From positions 1-5,564 of the forward strand of contig CAZZIZ010000215.1 in NCBI GenBank assembly GCA_964654535.1: a stretch of DNA of 5,564 nt, written 5' to 3'. This DNA comes from CAZZIZ01 sp964654535. Lineage in GTDB: Bacteria; Bacteroidota; Bacteroidia; Chitinophagales; UBA2359. The translations under genes and the position numbers were made by a program. Below are positions 1 to 5,559 of this stretch, in pieces; within the stretch, counting starts at the first letter, position 1, and every line of letters begins with the position of its first letter. A model generated the notes under the pieces. It searched no databases, was not told where the DNA came from, and saw nothing but the letters and a program-made list of their open reading frames with translations.

Positions 1-8
1 CCCCTACA

Positions 9-383
9 TCAAGAGCCAAAAATCAAATTTAAATACTCGTCCAGCACGTCGTCATCCACTTCTACACCTTCATTGCCGCTATACAATCTATCATGTCGAT
101 CTTTACGCGGTCCCGATATCCAATACTCGTCTCCAGTTTCAACTTCAAAATAATTCGATTTGAATCCGCTGCCTTTTAAACTTCGAAACTTCAAACCCTT
201 GTAGTAAAGTGTTTTACCCGTTTTTGAAAAGTACACTCTGCCTATTCTCGCATCGCCCTCATTTCCGCCAGACTTATCCTCGATGTACATAATTCTTGAA
301 CGTTCGAGTTTAAACTCCTTGGGGAGTTGGTCGGAATTCTTTTCCTCACCTCGATCATTTAATTGATTGCTCTCTTGGTCCAT
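9..383 (-). CDS. Small conserved hypothetical protein (RIMYIE...YFSKTGKTLYY family)
   Basis: This encodes a 124-residue soluble protein with no signal peptide or membrane segment. Residues 30-101 carry the blocks RIMYIEDKSG, ARIGRVYFSKTGKTLYYKG, SLKGSGFKSNYFEVETGDEYWISGPRKD and DRLY. From memory these match a widespread family of roughly 75-95 residue bacterial proteins of unknown function. Some members are mislabelled as 1-deoxy-D-xylulose-5-phosphate synthase, but this protein is far too short for that enzyme and has no thiamine-diphosphate domain. The start codon at 381-383 gives a charged, low-complexity N-terminal tail of about 30 residues that the family does not usually have. A second ATG at 288-290 (Met32) would give a 93-residue protein of typical family length. 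Neither start has a clear Shine-Dalgarno sequence. The stop is TGA at 9-11. The gene diverges from the symporter operon. Coding status is well supported by the conserved blocks; function is unknown. Confidence 0.85.
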   Translation of the reverse strand: MDQESNQLNDRGEEKNSDQLPKEFKLERSRIMYIEDKSGGNEGDARIGRVYFSKTGKTLYYKGLKFRSLKGSGFKSNYFEVETGDEYWISGPRKDRHDRLYSGNEGVEVDDDVLDEYLNLIFGS

Positions 384-436
384 AATTGTTGCTGCTTAAA
401 ACCCAATATTCGAGAAATTGCTTAGCCTTTCCTTTA

Positions 437-448
437 GTCTACTTAGAC
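437..448. repeat. Short palindrome, possible operator
   Basis: GTCTA and TAGAC form a perfect inverted repeat around a central CT. Two further T:A pairs lie outside one mismatch. It sits about 55 bases upstream of the minus-strand start and about 145 bases upstream of the symporter operon. That would suit a regulator site serving either gene, but a five-base arm can easily occur by chance. Confidence 0.2.
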
Positions 449-560
449 AAATGAGGTTCGGAATAAAATAGTTGTTTTATATCGAGTGTTCCTGCTTTAA
501 TAGGTAGATTTAAGTTAAAAGAAGCATTTTGGAAAACAGGATAATCAGCTACTAAAAGGT

Positions 561-568
561 AGAGGGAG
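561..568 (+). promoter_or_regulatory. Purine-rich Shine-Dalgarno-like site that affects the start choice
   Basis: AGAGGGAG is the best ribosome-binding-like sequence in the window. It ends seven bases before an in-frame TTG at 576, and 25 bases before the ATG at 594. It therefore argues for a TTG start that would add six residues (MIEVRE) to the symporter small subunit. Bacteroidota often start without a Shine-Dalgarno sequence, so the signal is not decisive. Confidence 0.35.
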
Positions 569-593
569 TGAATATTTGATAGAAGTACGAGAA

Positions 594-851
594 ATGAACA
601 ACAAAAACCTAAAAGACTACTGGAAGCGCAATCTCAGGTATCTACTGATACTCCTGAGCATTTGGTTTATCGTTTCTTATGGATGCGGAATACTTTTCGC
701 TGATTCACTCAATGCATTTAAAATAGGCGGTTTTCCCTTAGGCTTCTGGTTCGCCCAACAAGGCTCAATCTATGTTTTTGTGCTACTCATTTTTGTTTAT
801 GTCGTCTTGATGAACAAGCTCGATAAAGAATTCGATGTCGATGAGAAGTAA
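594..851 (+). CDS. DUF4212 sodium:solute symporter small subunit
   Basis: This encodes an 85-residue inner-membrane protein that partners the large symporter encoded just downstream. It begins with a basic N-terminus (NLKDYWKRNLR, residues 5-15). A first membrane helix follows at about residues 16-36, then the conserved GGFPLGFWFAQQGSI block at 45-59, a second helix to about 73, and an acidic tail ending LDKEFDVDEK. Those blocks and the length are typical of the DUF4212 family, which is found next to VC_2705-type sodium:solute symporters. I chose the ATG at 594 because it gives the usual family N-terminus. An in-frame TTG at 576 with a better ribosome-binding sequence at 561-568 would give 91 residues. 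The gap to the next gene is 27 bases, which suggests one transcript. The small subunit's exact role is unknown; assembly, stability or regulation of the transporter is inference. Confidence 0.9.
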   Translation: MNNKNLKDYWKRNLRYLLILLSIWFIVSYGCGILFADSLNAFKIGGFPLGFWFAQQGSIYVFVLLIFVYVVLMNKLDKEFDVDEK

Positions 852-878
852 GTCAAAGAATAAAATGAGATTCAAACA

Positions 879-2573
879 ATGAGTGTTCAGGCCTGGACTT
901 TTTTAATAGTCGGAATAACCTTCGCTATTTACATCGGCGTTGCCATCTGGGCAAGAGCTGGCTCTACCAAGGAATTCTACGTCGCGGGCGGAGGTGTATC
1001 GCCTCTGGCAAATGGAATGGCCACCGCCGCGGATTGGATGTCGGCTGCTTCTTATTTATCTATGGCTGGCCTCATTTCATTTATGGGATACGGCGGTGCA
1101 CAATACTTAATGGGCTGGACAGGCGGTTACGTTCTACTGGCTTTACTCTTAGCGCCTTATCTAAGAAAGTTTGGCAAGTTCACCGTTCCCGATTTTATTG
1201 GTGAGCGTTACTACTCTAAACTCGCCAGAGTCGTCGCATTGCTTTGTGCCATCTTAGTTTCCTTTACTTACGTCGTTGGTCAAATGAAAGGTGTGGGCGT
1301 AGCCTTCGCGCGTTTTTTAGAAGTGCCATTCTCAACAGGAATTTTCATTGGCATCGCGATTGTGTTTTTCTACGCTGTGCTCGGTGGAATGAAAGGTATT
1401 ACCTACACCCAAGTCGCGCAATATTGCGTGCTCATTTTTGCCTTTACCGTTCCTGCTATTTTCATTTCCTTGCAAATGGTTGGCAATCCAGTGCCACAAC
1501 TAGGATTTGGGGGTACGCTCGCCGACGGCACATATCTTTTAGATAAACTAAATATGCTGCATACCGATCTAGGCTTCGCCGAATACACATCGATGGGAAT
1601 GGATGATCGAGTCAATGTGTTTTTTATTACCGCCGCCTTAATGTTGGGAACCGCCGGTTTGCCACACGTTATCGTTAGGTTCTTCACCGTTCCTAAAGTA
1701 AGAGACGCGAGGAAATCTGCAGGTTATGCGTTGCTATTTATTGCGCTCCTCTACACCACTGCCCCAGCGGTTGCAACCTTTGCACGAACCAATCTTATTC
1801 AAACCGTAAGTAACAAGTCCTATGCAGATATGCCAGCTTGGTTTACAAAATGGGAAGAGTCAAAGTTGATCACCTTTGATGATAAAAACGGTGATGGTAA
1901 AATTCAGTATGTAGCTGATCAGGCCAAAAACGAATTAGTGATTGATCGCGATATTATGGTTTTGGCCAATCCCGAAATTGCAGACCTGCCAGCTTGGGTT
2001 ATAGCCTTGGTGGTAGCCGGTGGACTCGCCGCCGCACTTTCAACCGCAGCAGGTTTACTCTTAGTTATCGCCACCTCCATTTCCCACGACCTGCTCAAGA
2101 AAAATTTGATGCCCAATATTTCCGAAAAGGGTGAACTAAGAGCAGCAAGAATTGCCATTGCTGTTGCTGTTGTCGGTGCTGGACTGGCCGGCTTGAATCC
2201 TCCAGGTTTTGTTGCTCAAGTTGTTGCGCTAGCATTTGGATTAGCCGCTTCCTCATTCTTCCCTGCTATTATTTTGGGCATTTTCGATAAACGCATGAAT
2301 AAAGAAGGAGCCGTAACAGGAATGATCTGCGGCATACTTTTTACAGCGGCATACATCATTTACTTCAAACCTCAACTGGGAGGGCCGGGCACACCCGATG
2401 GTTATTGGTTTGGTATCAAGCCAGAAGGAATTGGCGTAATTGGTATGCTTTTTAATCTGGTTATTTCTCTGGTAGTAAGTCGTTTGACTGCACCACCTCC
2501 GCAGGAAATACAAGATTTGGTTGAGGATATTCGTATACCGCGTGGAGCTACTAAAGTAGTAGCGGGGCATTAA
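879..2573 (+). CDS. Sodium:solute symporter, acetate-permease-like (VC_2705 subfamily)
   Basis: This encodes a 564-residue inner-membrane transporter of the SSS family that couples sodium entry to solute uptake. The DUF4212 partner and the VC_2705-like sequence favour acetate or another short carboxylate, but the substrate is inferred. About thirteen hydrophobic helices fit the family, at roughly residues 5-25, 45-70, 80-96, 115-140, 151-171, 180-201, 245-268, 281-302, 371-404, 421-440, 446-469, 477-496 and 516-536. The core motif EFYVAGGGVSPLANGMATAA covers residues 32-51. Ser388-Thr389 in the ninth helix align by eye with the PutP sodium-site pair Ser340-Thr341. The loop at about 303-370, predicted periplasmic, contains an EF-hand-like segment DKNGDGKI at 335-342. 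It is clearly longer than the equivalent PutP loop, which I recall as a trait of this subfamily. The ATG start is supported by homology; upstream there is only a weak GAG. The usual downstream partners (CBS/nucleotidyltransferase protein, acetyl-CoA synthetase) are absent here. I leave the symbol blank because actP would overstate the substrate evidence. Confidence 0.93.
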   Translation: MSVQAWTFLIVGITFAIYIGVAIWARAGSTKEFYVAGGGVSPLANGMATAADWMSAASYLSMAGLISFMGYGGAQYLMGWTGGYVLLALLLAPYLRKFGKFTVPDFIGERYYSKLARVVALLCAILVSFTYVVGQMKGVGVAFARFLEVPFSTGIFIGIAIVFFYAVLGGMKGITYTQVAQYCVLIFAFTVPAIFISLQMVGNPVPQLGFGGTLADGTYLLDKLNMLHTDLGFAEYTSMGMDDRVNVFFITAALMLGTAGLPHVIVRFFTVPKVRDARKSAGYALLFIALLYTTAPAVATFARTNLIQTVSNKSYADMPAWFTKWEESKLITFDDKNGDGKIQYVADQAKNELVIDRDIMVLANPEIADLPAWVIALVVAGGLAAALSTAAGLLLVIATSISHDLLKKNLMPNISEKGELRAARIAIAVAVVGAGLAGLNPPGFVAQVVALAFGLAASSFFPAIILGIFDKRMNKEGAVTGMICGILFTAAYIIYFKPQLGGPGTPDGYWFGIKPEGIGVIGMLFNLVISLVVSRLTAPPPQEIQDLVEDIRIPRGATKVVAGH

Positions 2574-2604
2574 TCAATTCTTAAGAATCCTCTTCATCAT
2601 ACTC

Positions 2605-2647
2605 CCTCATTCAGTCTTCAAATGAATAAGGTATGTTAATACTTTTT
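2605..2647 (+). terminator. Weak terminator-like hairpin after the symporter operon
   Basis: CCT-C-ATTCA pairs with TGAAT-A-AGG (2605-2613 with 2623-2631) around a nine-base loop, with one C/A mismatch. A short T-run follows at 2643-2647. The stem is AT-rich and the T-run starts about a dozen bases after it, so this is a poor intrinsic terminator. It is nevertheless the best candidate downstream of the symporter stop. Confidence 0.25.
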
Positions 2648-2706
2648 ATTGAGTAGTACTGGTGTTGTTATTTGGGCAGCAACACGCTATCCGCTCAAAT
2701 TCGGCA

Positions 2707-2788
2707 CTTGCAAAATGTGTTCGCCCAACACCTTGGCAGGAGCTTCCTCTGGTCGCTCTGCACGGTGGGGCTCTCTACATTTTGCAAG
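2707..2788. repeat. Long inverted repeat with 12-base perfect arms
   Basis: CTTGCAAAATGT at 2707-2718 is exactly complementary to ACATTTTGCAAG at 2777-2788, with 58 bases between. Further pairing is possible inside: CACC at 2728-2731 with GGTG at 2764-2767, with CCC at 2723-2725 against GGGG just outside, and AGGA/TCCT near 2738-2748. Two G:C pairs can also form outside the arms. The whole could fold as one long imperfect hairpin in DNA or RNA. It directly abuts the repeat block shared with the other side of the DUF5916 gene, so it may be the left part of the same dispersed element. Confidence 0.6.
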
Positions 2789-2925
2789 CACCTCATAACC
2801 GCTCCTATCGTGGCTGCAGCTTTGGGGTTCTAAAGGACATCGATATGTCGAGGTCAATCGACCCAATTTGCTCCAAAGAATCATTCCTGTGTAAAACAAG
2901 AAAGAGCAAACTAGCATACACTTAA

Positions 2926-2965
2926 GCCAACTGCACTAGTTGGAAATCACCTAAATTTGCCAACT
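2926..2965. repeat. GCCAACT repeats and hairpin just upstream of the DUF5916 gene
   Basis: GCCAACT occurs at 2926-2932 and again at 2959-2965, exactly 33 bases apart. An inverted copy, AGTTGG at 2938-2943, forms a six-base perfect stem with the first (CCAACT-GCACT-AGTTGG, 2927-2943). The set lies across the likely promoter and leader of the next gene, which would suit a regulator site. The same sequence also falls inside the diverged repeat, so it may simply be part of that element. Confidence 0.35.
2952..2959 (+). promoter_or_regulatory. Candidate Bacteroidota -7 box for the DUF5916 gene
   Basis: TAAATTTG fits the Bacteroidota -7 consensus TAnnTTTG exactly. It lies 14 bases before the ATG, which would give a leader of only about eight bases. 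I see no TTG element at the expected distance upstream, so the match may be coincidental. Confidence 0.25.
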
Positions 2966-2973
2966 AAGAAAAA

Positions 2974-5175
2974 ATGAGTCCCAAGTACATTTTCGCAATA
3001 GTTTACTTTTTCATAAGTCACTCACTTGCCGGACAAGTGCCGGTCGAGGATTTTAAAAAAGTGTTCAGGCTAGAAATAACTGAAGCGCCCAGCCCAGTAA
3101 TTATCGATGGAAAACTGGACGATGCCGCCTGGGCAGTAGCCAATATTGGTACCGATTTTTGGCAAAAGGTTCCCTTTTTCGCAGAAGGAGCTGATCCGAG
3201 AACGGAAATCATGCTCACCTACGATGATGACAATCTTTATGTAGCGGCGAAGTGTTTTCAGAAAGAGGACATCATTATCCAGTCTATGAAAAGAGACGAA
3301 TATTGGGACAATGATGGTATTGCCATCGTGCTCGATCCCTTGAATGCTCGTACCAACGGTTTCCTTTTTGGTACCAGCGCAGCGGGACAGCAGTGGGACG
3401 CGCTTAGATCGCCCGATGATATCAATAGTGACTGGAGTAACAAGTGGTACAGTGAGGTGCAGGTCGCTGAAGATTACTGGTCGATGGAAATGGCCATTCC
3501 ATTCCGCATACTACGCTTCAACCCCGATCAAAAAGAGTGGGGAATGAATTTTGTAAGAAACCACATCAACGAAAATGAGTACCATAACTGGACCGCTGTG
3601 CCCGAATCTTTCTGGCCGCCCGACGTTGCCTTCGCTGGCGCACTGGTTTTCGATAAAGCACCCGTTCCCAAAAAGGGCAACTTCAATTTAATTCCTTATG
3701 TAACAGGTTCTATTAGTAAGACCGCTGGAGAAGAAACAGATTTCTCAGCCAATGCTGGACTAGACGCGCGCGTATCGATTACACCCACTTTAAATCTCGA
3801 CCTGACCTTCAATCCCGATTTCTCCCAGATAGAAGTAGACGAGTTGGTGACCAACTTAACCCGCTTCAATATATTTCTACCCGAGAAGCGCACCTTCTTT
3901 TTGGAAAATGGAGACTTGTTTGCCGATTATGGCTATCCCGGCGTAAGACCTTTCTTTTCCCGAAGAATTGGTCTCGACAACGATCGGCAGGCGGTACCCA
4001 TTTTATATGGCGCTAGGCTCACTGGAAATTTGAACAACAGCACGCGTATTGGTTTGATGAATATTCACTCCTTAAAAGGTGACAACACCCCCGCTCAAAA
4101 TCAAAGCGCAATTAGTGCGCAGAAAAACTTTGGTCGCTCCTTTGTAAGAGCTATGTTTCTCAACCGCCAGGCATTCGATGAGGCTGAGACAATAGACCAA
4201 GACTTCGGCAGAAACACCAGTTTGGAAGCAGGCTACGTAAGCGATAATGGAAAGGTCAGTTTTTGGGGAGGCGCCCATCATTCCTTTAAACCAGACATAG
4301 AGGAAAAGACAGGCTTCTATACCTACGGCTTCGCCTACACCGATCCGTCCTGGGAAATTTTAGTAGCCAGCGCGACCGTTCAGGAAAACTATTTTGTCGA
4401 TATGGGTTTTGCCCAGCGCATAGAAAATTTTGACGCACTCAGAGATAGCACCATCCGCGTAGGCTTCAATGATAACGTAGCGGAATTTACCTATCGAATC
4501 CGACCAAAAGAAGGTAAAGTTACGCGGCACAATTTCACCCTTTCCAACGTCTACTATACCAACCCCGATTGGAGTTTCAACGAACTCGTCAATGGCCTTA
4601 GATACTCCGTTCAGTTTCGTAATACATCCGAATTTGATATTGGTTACGAGCGCAACGAGGTCGAGCTTTTATTCCCATTTAGTTTTGTCTCCGAAGGCGA
4701 GCCCTTGCCCACGGAACGTTACAAATTTGGCAACGTCTCTTCCTCCTATTCCTCCGACGAGCGTAAGCTAATCAACTACGGCGTCGGTGCACAAACCGGA
4801 GGGTTCTATAATGGAAACTTAAGCCGCGCCAATGCCGACATAAACTTCCGTGTACAACCTTGGGGCAATTTGGGATTCGGTTACCAATGGAACAAACTCG
4901 ATTTTCCCCAAGCCTTTGGCGATGAAATAATCACCGCCTTTTTAGCCAATCTAGAAATCGGTTTCAATAGAAATCTACTTTGGACCACCTTGTTTCAATT
5001 CGTTGGCCAAAACGAATTTATGGGTATCAACTCCCGTTTGCAATGGCGCTTCGCCCCAATGTCTGATATGTTTTTGGTCTTCGTAGACAACTACGACGTA
5101 TTCAATACTGGAACACAACGTGACATTCAGACCAACAACAGAGCAGTGGTTTTGAAAGTGAATTATTGGTATTAG
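2974..5175 (+). CDS. CBM9-like / DUF5916 outer-membrane beta-barrel protein
   Basis: This encodes a 733-residue exported protein. Residues 1-20 form a signal peptide (Lys4, hydrophobic YIFAIVYFFIS, then SLAG before Gln21). Residues about 34-225 are a carbohydrate-binding family 9-like beta-sandwich, with PVIIDGKLDDAAW at 41-53, DDDNLYVAAKC at 84-94, DNDGIAIVLDP at 112-122, NGFLFGTSAAGQQWDA at 128-143 and YWSMEMAIPF at 168-177. Residues about 236-733 are the DUF5916 domain, with its hallmark FNPDFSQIEVDELVTNLTRF at 279-298, FLPEKRTFFLENGDLF at 301-316 and FFSRRIGL at 327-334. Alternating aromatic strands and the C-terminal VVLKVNYWY, ending in an aromatic residue, suggest an outer-membrane barrel. 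The family's function and ligand are unknown; binding to a sugar or polymer at the surface is only an inference from the CBM9-like fold. Length is within the usual range and the frame is intact. The ATG follows an A-rich stretch with no clear Shine-Dalgarno sequence. It is flanked by two copies of a diverged repeat. Confidence 0.92.
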   Translation: MSPKYIFAIVYFFISHSLAGQVPVEDFKKVFRLEITEAPSPVIIDGKLDDAAWAVANIGTDFWQKVPFFAEGADPRTEIMLTYDDDNLYVAAKCFQKEDIIIQSMKRDEYWDNDGIAIVLDPLNARTNGFLFGTSAAGQQWDALRSPDDINSDWSNKWYSEVQVAEDYWSMEMAIPFRILRFNPDQKEWGMNFVRNHINENEYHNWTAVPESFWPPDVAFAGALVFDKAPVPKKGNFNLIPYVTGSISKTAGEETDFSANAGLDARVSITPTLNLDLTFNPDFSQIEVDELVTNLTRFNIFLPEKRTFFLENGDLFADYGYPGVRPFFSRRIGLDNDRQAVPILYGARLTGNLNNSTRIGLMNIHSLKGDNTPAQNQSAISAQKNFGRSFVRAMFLNRQAFDEAETIDQDFGRNTSLEAGYVSDNGKVSFWGGAHHSFKPDIEEKTGFYTYGFAYTDPSWEILVASATVQENYFVDMGFAQRIENFDALRDSTIRVGFNDNVAEFTYRIRPKEGKVTRHNFTLSNVYYTNPDWSFNELVNGLRYSVQFRNTSEFDIGYERNEVELLFPFSFVSEGEPLPTERYKFGNVSSSYSSDERKLINYGVGAQTGGFYNGNLSRANADINFRVQPWGNLGFGYQWNKLDFPQAFGDEIITAFLANLEIGFNRNLLWTTLFQFVGQNEFMGINSRLQWRFAPMSDMFLVFVDNYDVFNTGTQRDIQTNNRAVVLKVNYWY

Positions 5176-5193
5176 CGTCACTAATTTCTAGCT

Positions 5194-5402
5194 AGCCCTC
5201 CTAATCGCTTCTATCCTGGCTGCGGATTTGTTTCCTATAAAAGACAATCGAGACAATCGAGACAATTGATTAACTTGGCTGAGTTCCCTTAGCTCTGGTC
5301 TTAACCTTCGCCCACGTTGTGCAAATTGGAAATGCGAAGCGTAGTCCCATTACTGACCCAAGTGTTAAGAGCGAAGCCTATCACCACTTTGCCAATTAGA
5401 AG
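5194..5402 (+). repeat. Diverged intergenic direct repeat, copy B (downstream of DUF5916 gene)
   Basis: This copy begins 18 bases after the TAG stop of the DUF5916 gene and matches copy A block by block in the same orientation. Between its TTGGAAAT (5326-5333) and CACC (5382-5385) lie 48 bases that copy A lacks; in copy A the two blocks touch. That extra segment begins with GCGAAGC (5334-5340) and has a second GCGAAGC near its end (5371-5377). This fits either a small insertion in B or a deletion in A. The central part, including the nine-base tandem repeat, aligns only loosely. Confidence 0.45.
5242..5268 (+). repeat. Nine-base tandem repeat, three units
   Basis: AGACAATCG at 5242-5250 is repeated exactly at 5251-5259 and again with one change (AGACAATTG) at 5260-5268. 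There is no gene across it. It lies inside repeat copy B, at the place where copy A instead has two small hairpins built from similar GACAT and AATCGAC words, so it could be a local expansion within the element. Confidence 0.85.
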
Positions 5403-5540
5403 GTCAGGTGCTTCTTATGGAAAAAATGGGGAAGACGCTAGTCACTAGTAACGCAGCCAACGCTTCAAGAGCACTCGCTTAACATTAGCGCCGATGCTAA
5501 ACCTTGGAAGGCTAGCGCCAGCGCAGGCAGTATTTATAGG

Positions 5541-5559
5541 GATAAGTGCAAAACTTATC
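5541..5559. repeat. Perfect 7-bp hairpin at the window edge
   Basis: GATAAGT at 5541-5547 pairs perfectly with ACTTATC at 5553-5559 around GCAAA. No T-run follows on the plus strand within the window, and on the minus strand only TATAAATA follows, so it is not a clear terminator. It may mark the end of the repeat-rich region or belong to a gene beyond the edge. Confidence 0.45.

Larger units (their letters stand above)
384..593. other. Divergent intergenic spacer with both upstream regions
   Basis: These 210 bases separate the minus-strand small gene from the plus-strand symporter operon, so promoters for both should lie here. I found no convincing Bacteroidota-type pair (TTTG followed at about 19-20 bases by TAnnTTTG) on either strand. 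The closest boxes are TAGATTTA at 505-512 and AATATTTG at 571-578, each one base off and without a well-placed upstream TTG. The other visible features are the short palindrome at 437-448 and the purine-rich stretch at 561-568. Confidence 0.5.
2787..2970 (+). repeat. Diverged intergenic direct repeat, copy A (upstream of DUF5916 gene)
   Basis: By eye, this segment shares several blocks, in order and in the same orientation, with 5194-5402. The best block, 2796-2824 against 5202-5230, matches at 24 of 29 positions. It is preceded by AGC(A)CCTC in both copies and followed in both by a run rich in AAAGGACA/AAAAGACA and ATCGA. Later blocks are TTGGAAAT at 2940-2947 (5326-5333), CACC at 2948-2951 (5382-5385) and TTTGCCAA(C/T)TA at 2956-2966 (5388-5398). 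Copy A stops only a few bases before the ATG of the next gene. The central part aligns poorly. Confidence 0.5.
2574..2973. other. Repeat-rich non-coding region between symporter and DUF5916 gene
   Basis: These 400 bases hold no believable gene. Open frames on both strands (about 2662-2925 plus, 2687-2917 minus) overlap each other, resemble no known family, and run through inverted repeats. Reading left to right, the region holds a 12-base palindrome ATTCTTAAGAAT (2577-2588), a weak terminator-like hairpin (2605-2631), a long inverted repeat (2707-2788), a diverged repeat block shared with the far side of the next gene (2787-2970), two small adjacent hairpins (GACAT/ATGTC at 2836-2849 and GGTC/GACC at 2852-2863), and a TAnnTTTG-type box at 2952-2959. 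Confidence 0.6.

Noticed and set aside
9..383. 1-deoxy-D-xylulose-5-phosphate synthase, a label sometimes attached to this family
   Set aside because: The protein has 124 residues and no thiamine-diphosphate-binding or transketolase motifs, so the label cannot be right.
1403..1687. Reading frames antisense to the symporter gene
   Set aside because: They are shadows of a strongly conserved coding gene and show no family blocks of their own.
2577..2588. The palindrome ATTCTTAAGAAT as a terminator for the symporter operon
   Set aside because: It has no loop and no following T-run, so it cannot act as an intrinsic terminator; a chance AT-rich palindrome is likely.
2660..2790. Integron attC site
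   Set aside because: The hairpin shape and a GCCCAAC word at 2723-2729 invite the idea, but there is no properly placed GTTRRRY partner or second core pair, and no integrase is in view.
2687..2917. A 76-residue minus-strand reading frame over the same spacer
   Set aside because: Same repeat-rich sequence as the plus-strand frame; the composition looks like translated structured non-coding DNA rather than a protein.
2662..2925. An 87-residue plus-strand reading frame in the spacer before the DUF5916 gene
   Set aside because: It runs through the long inverted repeat and the diverged repeat block, overlaps an equally long minus-strand frame, has no ribosome-binding sequence, and resembles no family I know.
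5242..5268. CRISPR array
   Set aside because: The nine-base units are directly adjacent without spacers and far too short for CRISPR repeats.
5417..5482. A 21-codon frame (ATGGAAAAAATG...) downstream of repeat copy B, at roughly the position where copy A meets a real start codon
   Set aside because: It is very short, has no recognisable content, and stops early. It could be a remnant of a gene once following copy B, but nothing supports that.
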